Assembly: GCA_041228345.1 (NCBI GenBank)
Contig: CP166131.1
Span: 682,001 to 746,000 of the forward strand
DNA: 64,000 nt
DNA from: Alphaproteobacteria bacterium LSUCC0396
Lineage (GTDB): Bacteria > Pseudomonadota > Alphaproteobacteria > Puniceispirillales > Puniceispirillaceae
Direction of reading: 5' to 3'
Shown: positions 8,242-17,604 of the stretch, piece by piece
How positions within the stretch are numbered: position 1 is the stretch's first letter
How the letters are laid out: each line of letters opens with the position of its first letter
Translations under genes and position numbers: made by a program
Notes under the pieces: generated by a model
Told to the model about the DNA's origin: nothing
Database searches by the model: none
What the model saw: only the letters and a program-made list of their open reading frames with translations

Positions 8242-9051
8242 ATGGCAACCCGTTCGGCCCTTATCAATGTTATGCACAAGGCAGCAACAGCCGCTAGCCG
8301 CAATATGCTCCGCGATTTTGGCGAGGTCGAGAATTTGCAGGTTAGCCGCAAAGGTCCGGCCGATTTTGTCTCGCGCGTTGACACGAATGCCGAGCGCATC
8401 ATCAAGGCAGAGCTGTCAAAGGCGCGCCCGGATTGGGGCTTTGAAATGGAAGAAAGCGGGATTACCGCTGGCGCCGATCCCGATGCCCCTTGCTGGATCG
8501 TGGATCCACTGGACGGCACCTCCAATTACCTGCACGGGATTCCGCATTTTGCTATTTCGATCGCCGTTCGCGATAAAGGGAAAATTACCGCTGGGCTGGT
8601 TTTTGACCCGTTGCGCCATGAGTATTTCTTTGCCGAAGCCGGATCGGGAGCCTATGTAAACGATCGCCGGTTGCGCGTTTCCGGCCGCCGGAACATGGCC
8701 GATTCCATCATGGCGACCGGCATCCCGTTTATCGGCCGCGGCAGCGACGAAGATCATGCGCTATTTTCCCGTGAATTATATAATATCATGGGTGTCAGCG
8801 CCGGTGTTCGCCGCTTTGGCTCGGCAGCTCTTGATCTTGCCTATGTCGCGGCGGGCCGGTTTGACGGTTACTGGGAACATGGCTTGCAAAGCTGGGATAT
8901 TGCTGCTGGTATATTGCTGGTGCGCGAGGCGGGTGGCTTTGTATCTGATTTTGCGTCGCGCGACCGGGTCTTGCAAAGTGGCGATGTTGTTGCTGCCAAT
9001 CCGGCGCTTCATGCCGAGTTGTTAAAACATCTGGCAAAAGCACGCTCTTAG
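8242..9051 (+). CDS. suhB: Inositol monophosphatase family protein (SuhB-like)
   Basis: The family comprises magnesium-dependent, lithium-sensitive phosphatases acting on inositol-1-phosphate and related sugar phosphates; in E. coli SuhB also binds NusA and supports rRNA transcription. The 269-residue product has the complete metal site: MEESG near residue 70, WIVDPLDGTSNYLHGIPHFAISIA around residues 87-110, and SWDIAAGILLVREAGG near residue 215 with the second metal-binding Asp. Length is typical. Position directly behind efp is common in alphaproteobacteria. Whether it acts as phosphatase, as Nus-factor partner, or both cannot be read from the sequence; the symbol is by family resemblance. 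Confidence 0.85.
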   Translation: MATRSALINVMHKAATAASRNMLRDFGEVENLQVSRKGPADFVSRVDTNAERIIKAELSKARPDWGFEMEESGITAGADPDAPCWIVDPLDGTSNYLHGIPHFAISIAVRDKGKITAGLVFDPLRHEYFFAEAGSGAYVNDRRLRVSGRRNMADSIMATGIPFIGRGSDEDHALFSRELYNIMGVSAGVRRFGSAALDLAYVAAGRFDGYWEHGLQSWDIAAGILLVREAGGFVSDFASRDRVLQSGDVVAANPALHAELLKHLAKARS

Positions 9052-9271
9052 GTTTTTCACCAATATAATCAGTTTATTACGTCGCATGGTAAGCCGCCTT
9101 TCGCGCCGAAATGCGGGCGCGCTTGCTTGCACGGCGCGGCCGGCAAAGCATCGTTTGATTGAAATCTTCAATGACAACCGTTTGCTTCAATGCTTGCGAA
9201 TATTCACAATCCTGCCATTGTTTTATGCCAATGAGGTTTAGAGTGTCATTTCGGAAGTGGATGTAGCATCG

Positions 9272-9307
9272 GATTTGCCGCCAGATTTGCTGCCAGAGTC
9301 GCCGCCA
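9272..9307. repeat. 12-bp tandem repeat ahead of the stator-like pair
   Basis: Three units of 12 bp (GATTTGCCGCCA, GATTTGCTGCCA, GAGTCGCCGCCA) and a partial fourth end just before the TAGGAGA ribosome binding site of the next gene. They lie in the 278-bp spacer 9052-9329, which otherwise holds only an unsupported 51-codon open frame at 9086-9241 and no recognisable promoter or terminator. Confidence 0.75.
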
Positions 9308-9329
9308 GAGTCGCCTAGGAGATAAAATC

Positions 9330-10385
9330 ATGGAAACCAACCCAAGACGATATCTTGTCAGAATGTTTATGTTCCTGCTTGCGGTTGGCACAATTGCTGG
9401 GCTGCTGGCAGCGCCATTAGAAGCCGCTTTTATGGGCAATCCGGCATTAAATGGCTTGATCCTTGGCGCATTTTCTATTGGCGTTCTATATATCATGCGG
9501 CAGACATTGCGGCTGACGCCCGAGCGCAATTGGCTGCTCGCGGTAAAGTCTACCGGCAAGCTGGACCCACCGGAACGTCGGCCGGTTCTGCTAGCAACGG
9601 TTTATGCAATGCTGGCAGATTCGCGCCATGACGCACAATTATCGGCATTATCATTGCGCTCGGTACTGGACGGGGTCGCTGCCCGCCTTGATGAAGGCCG
9701 CGAGATTTCGCGCTATATGATTGGATTGCTTGTATTTCTTGGGCTTCTTGGTACCTTTTGGGGGTTGCTTCAGACAATTGGTGCCGTGGGCAATGTTGTT
9801 GGCTCGATCGACACGAATAGCAGTAATTTTGAAGCGATGATGGGGCAGTTGCGTGTTGGGCTTGATGCACCGCTTTCCGGCATGGCGACCGCATTCTCAT
9901 CATCATTATTTGGCCTCGCTGGCTCTTTGATCCTCGGTTTTCTGGACCTCCAGCTTGGTCAGGCAATGGGCCGGTTTTTTAACGAGCTGGAAGATTGGCT
10001 GTCAGCATTTGCCCGCTTTAATGATAGCAGCCCATCAGCCGCGCAAGCGCAAAGCCCGCTTGCGAGTGGAATGAGCGAAGAGGCCGCCCGCGCGCTTTTG
10101 GCATTGTCGCAATCGATCGAAAAAGGTGAGGCCAACCGCGAGCGTATGCTCGAGCAGGTATCACTTTTGAACAGTACGATCGCGCAGATGCATGAAGCAT
10201 TGCTTGACGATCGGCGGATCCGTGACCAATTGGCTCAATTAAACGCCAATATCCTCCAGCTATCCGAAGATTTACGCACCGATCGAAACCAGCGAACGGA
10301 TATTGTTGCCAGTGAATTGCGCGGCCTGTCATCATCAATTGCCACGATGATGGATTTAAAAACCCGTCGCAGCAAAGCGGACTAG
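9330..10385 (+). CDS. MotA/TolQ/ExbB-like proton channel family protein
   Basis: The 351-residue membrane protein belongs to the stator family that couples ion flow to mechanical work. Hydrophobic segments are seen at about residues 9-30, 35-55, 128-150 and 180-205. The block MIGLLVFLGLLGTFWGLLQTIG (about 130-150) and the GMATAFSSSLFGLAGSLILGF segment (about 190-210) are the MotA/TolQ/ExbB pore-helix signature. The C-terminal 100 residues are helical and probably cytoplasmic. It pairs with the downstream MotB/OmpA-like gene after 5 bp. No flagellar, tol or tonB genes adjoin, so the process it powers is unknown. TAGGAGAT upstream supports the start. Confidence 0.85.
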   Translation: METNPRRYLVRMFMFLLAVGTIAGLLAAPLEAAFMGNPALNGLILGAFSIGVLYIMRQTLRLTPERNWLLAVKSTGKLDPPERRPVLLATVYAMLADSRHDAQLSALSLRSVLDGVAARLDEGREISRYMIGLLVFLGLLGTFWGLLQTIGAVGNVVGSIDTNSSNFEAMMGQLRVGLDAPLSGMATAFSSSLFGLAGSLILGFLDLQLGQAMGRFFNELEDWLSAFARFNDSSPSAAQAQSPLASGMSEEAARALLALSQSIEKGEANRERMLEQVSLLNSTIAQMHEALLDDRRIRDQLAQLNANILQLSEDLRTDRNQRTDIVASELRGLSSSIATMMDLKTRRSKAD

Positions 10386-10390
10386 CGGCA

Positions 10391-11581
10391 ATGGCGCTGG
10401 CAAGGATTGGCAATGCACGCCGGGTCGAAAATTTTACCTGGCCCGGATTTGTTGATGCATTAGCAACTTTGCTGATGGTCATCATTTTTGTGCTGATGGT
10501 GTTTGTGCTAATCCAAGTGAACCTCGCCTATCGGGTATCAGGTCAGGATGCCACCCTTGGCGAGATGCGCCAACAGCTTGCCTCACTTAGCGAATTATTG
10601 AATATCGAACGGCGCGCCAGTGCCGACCTTGCCGCCAACCTAGCGCAAATCACCAACCAATTGAACAGCAGCAACGCCGGTCGTACCGAGCTTGAGGCAG
10701 AGTTAAGCAGCGTTCAGGCGGCACTCACCATGCGCAATAGTGAGATAGCAAAATTGGCCGCAAGACAGGCAGATATCGAGGCCAGCCTTGCCGCAGCGCG
10801 GGCCAGTTTAGAAGAGAGGCTTGGCGCCTTACAGCTTGCCGAGGGGCAGTTAGCAATGGCCCAAGCCAAAAACCAAAGCGCGACAAATAAGATCGGGACA
10901 TTGTCAGCAGAGATCACTGCATCCAAGGCCGAGACCGAGGCATCCCGCGCTGAAGTCGCTGAAATGACCAGAGCCTTGGCCGCTTTGAGACTGCGCATCG
11001 AAGACCTAACCAACCTTCTTGCCGAAAAGGAACGCGAGACAACGCGTGACAAAGTCGCGATTGCCAATCTTGGCCGGTCATTAAACAATGCGCTGGCGAC
11101 CCGTGTTCAGGAATTACAGCGTTTCCGTTCGGAATTTTTTGGCCGCCTCCGTGACGTGCTAAAAGGCCGTGATGATGTACAGATTGTCGGTGACCGTTTC
11201 GTCTTCCAGTCCGAAGTTCTTTTCGCGCAAGGTCAGGCTGAAATCGGCCCGCAAGGTCAAGAACAGCTTGCCAAGCTGGCAATTACCCTTGCCGATATTG
11301 CGCAGAAAATTCCGGGCGACATAAATTGGATTTTGCAGGTCGACGGCCATACCGACAATGTGCCAATTCGTGCTGGCCGCTATGCCGATAACTGGGATCT
11401 ATCGACCGAACGCGCTCTATCAGTGGTGCGCTATCTCAATCAGCAGGGTTTACCTGCCAACCGGCTTGCGGCTGCCGGTTACGGCGAATACCAGCCGCTT
11501 GACGCCAGTGACAGCGCCAATGCCCGCCGCAAGAACCGCCGGATTGAGTTGAAAATCACCCAGCGTGTGGCGATAAAGTAA
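10391..11581 (+). CDS. MotB/OmpA-like peptidoglycan-binding stator partner
   Basis: The 396-residue protein has three parts. Residues about 18-42 form one transmembrane helix beginning PGFVDALATLLMVIIFVLMV; Asp22 lies where MotB and ExbD carry the proton-accepting Asp. Residues about 45-260 are a long coiled coil rich in Ala, Glu and Leu. Residues about 275-396 are an OmpA-type peptidoglycan-binding domain with VDGHTDNVPI, NWDLSTERALSVVRYL and RRKNRRIELKI. Together with the preceding channel-like protein it forms an anchored, proton-driven complex by analogy with MotAB. The very long coiled coil suggests it spans the periplasm. Function beyond this is unknown. Confidence 0.85.
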   Translation: MALARIGNARRVENFTWPGFVDALATLLMVIIFVLMVFVLIQVNLAYRVSGQDATLGEMRQQLASLSELLNIERRASADLAANLAQITNQLNSSNAGRTELEAELSSVQAALTMRNSEIAKLAARQADIEASLAAARASLEERLGALQLAEGQLAMAQAKNQSATNKIGTLSAEITASKAETEASRAEVAEMTRALAALRLRIEDLTNLLAEKERETTRDKVAIANLGRSLNNALATRVQELQRFRSEFFGRLRDVLKGRDDVQIVGDRFVFQSEVLFAQGQAEIGPQGQEQLAKLAITLADIAQKIPGDINWILQVDGHTDNVPIRAGRYADNWDLSTERALSVVRYLNQQGLPANRLAAAGYGEYQPLDASDSANARRKNRRIELKITQRVAIK

Positions 11582-11681
11582 TCTAGCCCTACCCCATTTC
11601 CGCATTATCAATCATGCCGCCATCTGGACTCAAAGCCATGTAATTTGCGCTTTTTGACGCTTTAGGACTATCCTTTCGGAT

Positions 11682-12545
11682 ATGACGAGATTGCGCCTAA
11701 AAAGGATATCAAGCTGTCGGTGGATATCGGGGCGCAAGCGCGGTTTCATTGCCTGCCTGTTATTTATCAGCCCGGGCATTATGGGCGGCTGCATCATTGC
11801 CTAACCGCGGCGGCAGAGCACGGCGTTTGAAACCGTTATATTTGCCGAAAATCTTGAGGATCTATCGCTGGTGCCGTCCGCGATACCAGTTGACGGCGAC
11901 GAGCTCCAACTGCCATCTATTCATCAGGCGGTTATCCCGCCGCCTGTGGGCGCAGACTTTGACCGGCCAGTTTTTAATGAACTAGTTGGCATCGAAACTG
12001 GATTGTTTCTGCCCAACCTTGTCACCACGTATTTCATAGCGCCACGCCGGTTACAGTTTGATCAATCCATCACCCCTTTCTACGATGATAAAAATCTGCC
12101 GTCGCTGGGCTATTATAGCCTGCAAACAATCATACCGACCGCCACATTCACCAAACCGATGGTCACAAGCCTGACGCACGCTATTGAGCTTAGCGTGCTG
12201 TGCCACTGCTTTGACGATGGTGACATCGCACGCTTTTCTGGTGGCGGCTTGATCGACATAGATTTCACCGCTGAAACCGCTCAGATCCGCGAAATCAACC
12301 TTGAGGACGGGCAACAGCATAGCCTTCAGGGCACCATTAATTTTCGAGTTAGCAACGAGATTAACAGCTTTGAAGATGATGATGCGCAAATCTGGATGCG
12401 GTTGAATGAAAATATCGGGCAACAATGGGGTGGCACAGTGAAAGGCGCATTTCAAACCTCGCTAGAAACACTGGTCAACGGGCATTTCACCGCCCAAAAA
12501 GATAGCGGGGATGTGAGTATGATCGGGCGCTTTGGAACCTCGTAA
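11682..12545 (+). pseudogene. Lipoprotein gene interrupted by an in-frame stop (TbpB-like barrel?)
   Basis: An ATG at 11682 opens 40 codons with a basic N-terminus, a hydrophobic core (FIACLLFISPGIMGG) and a Cys, which looks like a lipoprotein signal. A TAA at 11802-11804 ends it, but the same frame then stays open to 12545. A GTG at 11871 is the first good restart and would give 224 residues without any signal. The C-terminal half alternates in beta-strand fashion and ends GGTVKGAFQTSLETLVNGHF and SMIGRFGTS, resembling the barrel repeats of transferrin-binding-protein-B-like surface lipoproteins; that resemblance is weak. Either the gene is dead, the stop is an error, or a cytosolic fragment is made. 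Confidence 0.45.
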
Positions 12546-12565
12546 AATTCATGTTCTCGTCTTTA

Positions 12566-14386
12566 TCAGACCTTTGGAATTGAAAATTGCAATTCAGCAA
12601 GGGTTCGGTAGAGTGCGGATTCAGCCATCAGCGTTTCGTGGGTGCCCTCGGCAATGAGCCTGCCCCGATCCATCAGCAAAATCCGGTCGGCGCGCACCAC
12701 AGTCGCCAGTCGGTGCGCAATAACAAGGCTAGTGCGGTCGGTCATCAGATTTTCCAATGCGTGCTGGACTGCCGCCTCTGATTGCGCATCAAGTGCGCTT
12801 GTGGCCTCATCGAGCAGCAATAGACGCGGGTTGCGCAAAATTGCCCGTGCAATGGCAATTCGCTGGCGCTGCCCGCCTGATAGTCGCACACCTTTTTCGC
12901 CGACAAACGCATCATAACCACCCTCAATCGCCATGATGAAATCATGCGCCTGCGCCTGTTTTGCGGCCGCGATGATGGCAGCATCATCAGCATCCGGCTG
13001 ACCAAAGGCAATATTGTCACGCAGCGATGCAGAAAAAAGTGCCGATTGTTGTGGAACCAAACCGATATGCGCACGAAGATCGGCAAGCGATAAATCACGA
13101 AGATCAATGCCGCCTATCCGCACCGCACCACCAACCGGATCATAAAACCGCAACAAAAGATAGAAAATGGTCGATTTGCCAGCCCCGCTTGGCCCGACGA
13201 TCGCGACCCGCTCACCCGCTTTAATGGTAAAGCCAACGTCGCTGATTGCTGGCCGGTTCAGTGCCGCCGGATAGGCAAATTGCACGCCAGCAAATTCACA
13301 CGCCGTCGGCGCAGCCGGATCAATCAGTTGTGGGCACGCTGACGCGGGCAGGCTAGCCTCGGTATCCAGCAGCTGGGCGATCCGTTCAGCCGCACCGGCG
13401 GCGCGCTGAAGGTCACCGGCAAGCTCGGATAGAAAGCCGGTCGAGCTTGCCACCAAGAAAGCATAGAAAATAAACGAAGACAGATCACCGGCGCTGATCC
13501 GTCCGGCCATCAGATCCTGCCCGCCAATCCATAGGATGACGCCAATACCGCTAAACACCAGAAAAATAACAATTCCGCTGAGCAACCCTCGAAGCCGCAC
13601 TCTGGCAAGGCCTGCCGACAATGATAGATCAACCGCCCGTTCAAAATTACCTTTCACGAACTGTTCGCGGCCAAAGGCCTGAACCGTACGGATTGCACTG
13701 ACCGTTTCCTCGGCCTCAACCCCAACATCGGCAAGCCGGTCTTGTGCAAGCCTTGATGCAGTGCGCAGCCGTCGCCCCATGAAAATCAGCGGCACCACCA
13801 CCAACGGCACCACCACCAAAACAACAAGCGACATTTTCGGGCTGGACAGAACCACCATTACCAAACCGCCGATTAACAGCAGGAAATTACGCGCCGCCAT
13901 CGACAGCGTCGAGGTCATCACTGTTTGCACAATGCTCGTATCGGTTGTAATTCGCGATAGCACATCACCGGTTCGGGCATTTTCAAACCAACCCGCCGAC
14001 AGCGTAATCGCATGACCAAAGATGGCGCGGCGGATATCAGCCAAAACCATCTCGCCAATCTTATTCACCATGCTGGTCCGAAGATAACTACCAAAGGCCA
14101 GCACGACAGCGATCATCGCCGTCGTCAAGACCGCCCGATCCAGCAAAGCCGGATCGCGTTTACCAAGACCCTCATCAACAAGATAAGCAAGCCCGCGCCC
14201 CATGCCCAACAAGGCGCCAGCAACCATCGTCAAGGCCAGAATCGCCAGCGCGATTCGGAAACGATGCGGTAATAGATAGGGCCAGAACACCGCCAATAAT
14301 TGGCGACTGCTGTAGCTGCGGGCCGGCGCTCCTGCCTGATCATGGTTAAATACTGCTCCCTGATCACTTTTTTGCCCTGTTGTCAT
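12566..14386 (-). CDS. ABC exporter, fused permease and ATPase (MsbA-related)
   Basis: The 606-residue half-transporter has an N-terminal membrane domain (about residues 35-325, six predicted helices) followed by one nucleotide-binding domain. The latter shows Walker A GPSGAGKSTIFYLLLRFYDP, signature LSGGQRQRIAIARAILRNPR, Walker B LLLLDEATSALD and the H-loop VIAHRL. It should act as a homodimer. Sequence style fits the alphaproteobacterial MsbA-related family (TIGR02204), for which lipid or drug substrates are proposed but not established. It is a lone gene with no periplasmic adaptor beside it, which supports an MsbA-like flippase rather than a secretion system. Confidence 0.9.
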   Translation of the reverse strand: MTTGQKSDQGAVFNHDQAGAPARSYSSRQLLAVFWPYLLPHRFRIALAILALTMVAGALLGMGRGLAYLVDEGLGKRDPALLDRAVLTTAMIAVVLAFGSYLRTSMVNKIGEMVLADIRRAIFGHAITLSAGWFENARTGDVLSRITTDTSIVQTVMTSTLSMAARNFLLLIGGLVMVVLSSPKMSLVVLVVVPLVVVPLIFMGRRLRTASRLAQDRLADVGVEAEETVSAIRTVQAFGREQFVKGNFERAVDLSLSAGLARVRLRGLLSGIVIFLVFSGIGVILWIGGQDLMAGRISAGDLSSFIFYAFLVASSTGFLSELAGDLQRAAGAAERIAQLLDTEASLPASACPQLIDPAAPTACEFAGVQFAYPAALNRPAISDVGFTIKAGERVAIVGPSGAGKSTIFYLLLRFYDPVGGAVRIGGIDLRDLSLADLRAHIGLVPQQSALFSASLRDNIAFGQPDADDAAIIAAAKQAQAHDFIMAIEGGYDAFVGEKGVRLSGGQRQRIAIARAILRNPRLLLLDEATSALDAQSEAAVQHALENLMTDRTSLVIAHRLATVVRADRILLMDRGRLIAEGTHETLMAESALYRTLAELQFSIPKV

Positions 14387-14447
14387 GTTCTAACCCCAAC
14401 TTTTCATCGATCAGCCCATCAGTGATCTATTTTTAGACCGGAAGGGC

Positions 14448-14476
14448 TTGCTTCTCGTCGCTATAGGGGATATACC
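14448..14476 (+). promoter_or_regulatory. Sigma-70 type promoter for rpmE
   Basis: TTGCTT at 14448-14453 and TATACC at 14471-14476 are separated by 17 bp, a good housekeeping promoter geometry. They sit about 90 bp upstream of rpmE in the spacer between rpmE and the divergent ABC exporter gene. Predicted by inspection only. Confidence 0.5.
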
Positions 14477-14565
14477 ACCAGCGCTGTTTGTTGGCGAGGA
14501 TCATTCTGCCGCATGGCAAATCAAGCATTAAAGACAAGCAGTAAAGTGTAAAACCGGAGACCGGC

Positions 14566-14787
14566 ATGAAAAAAGATATTCACCCAGATTACCACGAAAT
14601 CACCGTTGTAATGACCGATGGCAGCGAACATCCGACGCGCTCAACCTGGGGCAAGCCCGGCGATGTGTTAAAACTCGACATTGACCCAAAGACACACCCA
14701 GCATGGACTGGTCAGCACCGTATCCTTGATTCTGGCGGCCAGGTGGCTCGCTTTAACAAGCGTTTCGGTGGACTCGGCATCAAATAA
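14566..14787 (+). CDS. rpmE: 50S ribosomal protein L31
   Basis: L31 sits at the central protuberance and bridges the two ribosomal subunits. The 73-residue product reads [19 protein letters not shown], has the TRSTWG segment and ends [12 protein letters not shown], typical of alphaproteobacterial L31. It has no cysteine at all, so it is the zinc-free (C-minus) form and cannot serve as a zinc store. CCGGAGA precedes the ATG by eight bases. A strong intrinsic terminator follows 43 bp after the stop, so the gene is transcribed alone. Confidence 0.96.
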   Translation: MKKDIHPDYHEITVVMTDGSEHPTRSTWGKPGDVLKLDIDPKTHPAWTGQHRILDSGGQVARFNKRFGGLGIK

Positions 14788-14830
14788 GACAGAGGCCAAG
14801 ATAACGCGAGAGCAATCTTGCAATACGACA

Positions 14831-14856
14831 AAAGCCAGCTTAACGCTGGCTTTTTT
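14831..14856 (+). terminator. Rho-independent terminator of rpmE
   Basis: AAAGCCAGC and GCTGGCTTT form a 9-bp stem with a 5-nt loop, followed by a T-run on the plus strand (six T from 14851). The A-rich left flank could make it work from the minus side as well, which would also serve ppdK. Confidence 0.9.
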
Positions 14857-14890
14857 CTTGCGCGGATCTATTAGTCATGCCGAGCCAGCT

Positions 14891-14932
14891 ATGAGAGGCC
14901 AATTATGAGGGGCCAATTATGAGGGGTCAGCT
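14891..14932. repeat. 14-bp tandem repeat at the ppdK 3' end
   Basis: Three units of 14 bp (ATGAGAGGCCAATT, ATGAGGGGCCAATT, ATGAGGGGTCAGCT) lie head to tail between the rpmE terminator and ppdK. The last one overlaps the final codons of ppdK, so the repeat may have altered the ppdK C-terminus. Confidence 0.8.
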
Positions 14933-17596
14933 ATGCCGTGATTTGATTGTTGCCTGCGCCGCGGCAAGGCGTGCCGCCGGCACCCGGTAAGGCGAGCAGG
15001 ACACATAATCAAGGCCAACCTTTTCAAAGAATAATATTGAATCGGCATCACCGCCATGTTCACCGCAGATCCCCAGCTTGATATCGGGCCGCGTTATCCG
15101 GCCACGCTCGACACCCATTTCGACAAGCGTGCCAACCCCCTCAAGATCGATCGATACAAACGGATCAACTGGATAAATATCTTTATCGGCATAGTCATGC
15201 AGGAACGAGCTAGCATCATCACGGCTGATGCCAAGCGAGGTTTGCGTCAGGTCATTTGTGCCAAAGGAAAAGAATTCTGCCTCAACGGCCAAATCAGATG
15301 CACAGATTGACGCGCGTGGCAATTCAACCATGGTTCCGACAAGATACAATATGGTGATGCCTGTTGCCGCCATAACCGCCGTTGCAGCTGTATCAATTTC
15401 CGCCTTACAAAGCGCGATTTCCTTGGCCGTTGCAGCCAGCGGCACCATAATTTCAGGGATTGGCGCGTGGCCGGTTTTCTGAGCAACCGCACAGGCTGCC
15501 TCAAAAATTGCCGTTGCCTGCATCCGGCAAATTTCTGGATAGGTGACTGCTAGCCGGCAACCACGGTGGCCAAGCATCGGATTTGTTTCAGCCAGTTTAA
15601 CTGCGCGCTGGCGTGCCGTTTCAATCGTCACCCCTGCCGCCGCCGCAACTTCGGCCAATTCATCGGCGGAATGCGGCAGAAACTCATGTAACGGCGGATC
15701 AAGCAGCCTTATTGTTACCGGCAAACCCGCCATGATGGTGAATAATTCCTCAAAATCACGACGCTGCATCGGCAATAGCTTGGCAAGCGCTATTTCGCGG
15801 CCTGCTGTATCAGCGGCCATAATCATCTGGCGCATCGCAATAATCCGGTCAGCGTCAAAAAACATATGTTCGGTGCGGCAAAGACCGATGCCCTGTGCAC
15901 CAAAATCAAGCGCAACACGCGCCTCGGTCGGGGTTTCGGCATTCGTGCGCACTTCCATGCGGCGCACGTCATCAGCCCAGTCCATAACACTGGCAAACGC
16001 CCCAGACATTTTTGGCTGAATTGTATCAACCTTGCCTGCATAAACCTCGCCGCTAGTCCCATCAATGGTGATGATATCGCCCTCGACCAACACATGATCA
16101 GCGATAAAGACCTTGCCGCCAACCTCGTCAAAGCGCACATCACTGGCACCCGAAACACACGCCCGCCCCATGCCACGTGCCACCACCGCCGCATGGCTGG
16201 TCATCCCGCCACGCGCCGTCAAAATACCAACGGCGGCGTGCATCCCGTGAATATCCTCAGGGCTGGTTTCAAGACGCACCAGAATCACATCCTCGCCGGC
16301 AGCCGCCATTTCCTCGGCACGGTCAGCGTTCAACACAATCTTTCCGCAAGCAGCCCCGGGTGAGGCCGGCAGGCCGCGTGCCAATATGGTTTTTTCAGCA
16401 GCAGGATCGAGCGTCGGGTGAAGCAGTTGATCAAGCGCATTCGGATCAACCCGGCATAACGCCTCATCTCGGGTGATCAGCCCTTCATCAGCCATCTCAA
16501 CAGCCATCCTCAGCGCGGCCTCGGCAGTGCGTTTGCCGCTGCGCGTTTGCAGCATATAAAGCACGTTCTGCTGCACGGTAAATTCAAGATCCTGCATATC
16601 TCGGTAATGCGCTTCAAGCGTTTTGCGAACGGCATCAAGCTGGGCAAACACTTCGGGCATTGCTTCTTGCATTGACGGGGCATCACCGCCCACAATCTGG
16701 CGCGCCGCCGCGGTAAGCGGCAATGGCGTGCGGATACCTGCCACCACATCTTCGCCCTGCGCATTGATCAGGAATTCGCCATAAAAACTGTTTTCACCGG
16801 TTGACGGGTCACGCGTGAAGGCAACGCCGGTCGCACAATCTTCACCCATATTGCCAAACACCATCGCCTGAACATTCACCGCGGTTCCCCACGCGGCCGG
16901 AATATTGTTCAACCGGCGATACATCACCGCACGGGCGTTCATCCAGCTGGTAAAAACGGCCCCAACAGCGCCCCATAGCTGTTCCCAAGGGTCTTGCGGA
17001 AAGGCAATGCCCGCCTCGTCCAGAACAATATCCTTGTAGCTTGCGACCAGTGTTTTAAGGTCATCGCCGCTAAGTTCGGTATCTTCAAAAACACCACGCT
17101 GTAGCTTCATATCTTCGAGCGCGTCCTCAAACAGCCCGTGATCAACCTCAAGCACGACATCACTATACATCTGGATAAACCGGCGATAGCTGTCATAGGC
17201 AAAACGCGCATCATCAGCCCGGGTTGCCAGCCCTTCGGCGGTGGCATCATTCAGCCCGAGATTAAGCACCGTATCCATCATGCCGGGCATTGATGCGCGC
17301 GCACCCGAGCGCACCGAAACAAGCAACGGGTTCGCCGGATCGGCAAAGCAGGTACCGGTTTCTGTTTCGATTTTCGCAATCGCGCTGCGCACCTCGGCGT
17401 CTAGCGTATCGGGGTAGGTTTTATCATGGTCATAAAAATGGGTGCAAACTTCGGTGCTGATGGTAAATCCGGGCGGAACCGGCAAGCCAATAGAGCTCAT
17501 CTCGGCCAGATTAGCACCCTTACCGCCCAGCAAATTACGAAATGACGCATCACCATCAGTGCCGATTTTGCCAAAACTATAAACCCATTTTGTCAT
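14927..17596 (-). CDS. ppdK: Pyruvate, phosphate dikinase
   Basis: PPDK interconverts pyruvate, ATP and phosphate with PEP, AMP and pyrophosphate, giving a reversible entry to gluconeogenesis. The 889-residue protein has the N-terminal ATP-grasp part beginning KWVYSFG and GGKGANLAEM, the phosphohistidine domain with GGMTSHAAVVARGMGRACV (catalytic His), and the C-terminal PEP-binding barrel with RTEHMFF, GTNDLTQ and the catalytic Cys in GICGEHGGD. Length and domain order are normal for the bacterial enzyme. It follows glyS by 8 bp; the glyQ-glyS-ppdK order is typical of alphaproteobacteria, so all three are probably one operon. Confidence 0.97.
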   Translation of the reverse strand: MTKWVYSFGKIGTDGDASFRNLLGGKGANLAEMSSIGLPVPPGFTISTEVCTHFYDHDKTYPDTLDAEVRSAIAKIETETGTCFADPANPLLVSVRSGARASMPGMMDTVLNLGLNDATAEGLATRADDARFAYDSYRRFIQMYSDVVLEVDHGLFEDALEDMKLQRGVFEDTELSGDDLKTLVASYKDIVLDEAGIAFPQDPWEQLWGAVGAVFTSWMNARAVMYRRLNNIPAAWGTAVNVQAMVFGNMGEDCATGVAFTRDPSTGENSFYGEFLINAQGEDVVAGIRTPLPLTAAARQIVGGDAPSMQEAMPEVFAQLDAVRKTLEAHYRDMQDLEFTVQQNVLYMLQTRSGKRTAEAALRMAVEMADEGLITRDEALCRVDPNALDQLLHPTLDPAAEKTILARGLPASPGAACGKIVLNADRAEEMAAAGEDVILVRLETSPEDIHGMHAAVGILTARGGMTSHAAVVARGMGRACVSGASDVRFDEVGGKVFIADHVLVEGDIITIDGTSGEVYAGKVDTIQPKMSGAFASVMDWADDVRRMEVRTNAETPTEARVALDFGAQGIGLCRTEHMFFDADRIIAMRQMIMAADTAGREIALAKLLPMQRRDFEELFTIMAGLPVTIRLLDPPLHEFLPHSADELAEVAAAAGVTIETARQRAVKLAETNPMLGHRGCRLAVTYPEICRMQATAIFEAACAVAQKTGHAPIPEIMVPLAATAKEIALCKAEIDTAATAVMAATGITILYLVGTMVELPRASICASDLAVEAEFFSFGTNDLTQTSLGISRDDASSFLHDYADKDIYPVDPFVSIDLEGVGTLVEMGVERGRITRPDIKLGICGEHGGDADSILFFEKVGLDYVSCSPYRVPAARLAAAQATIKSRHS

Positions 17597-17604
17597 GTCT
17601 TTAA

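Noticed and set aside
9086-9241. 51-codon frame in the suhB to stator-gene spacer
   Set aside because: No ribosome binding site, no hydrophobic or family pattern; the stop lies just before the repeat. Not enough to call a gene.
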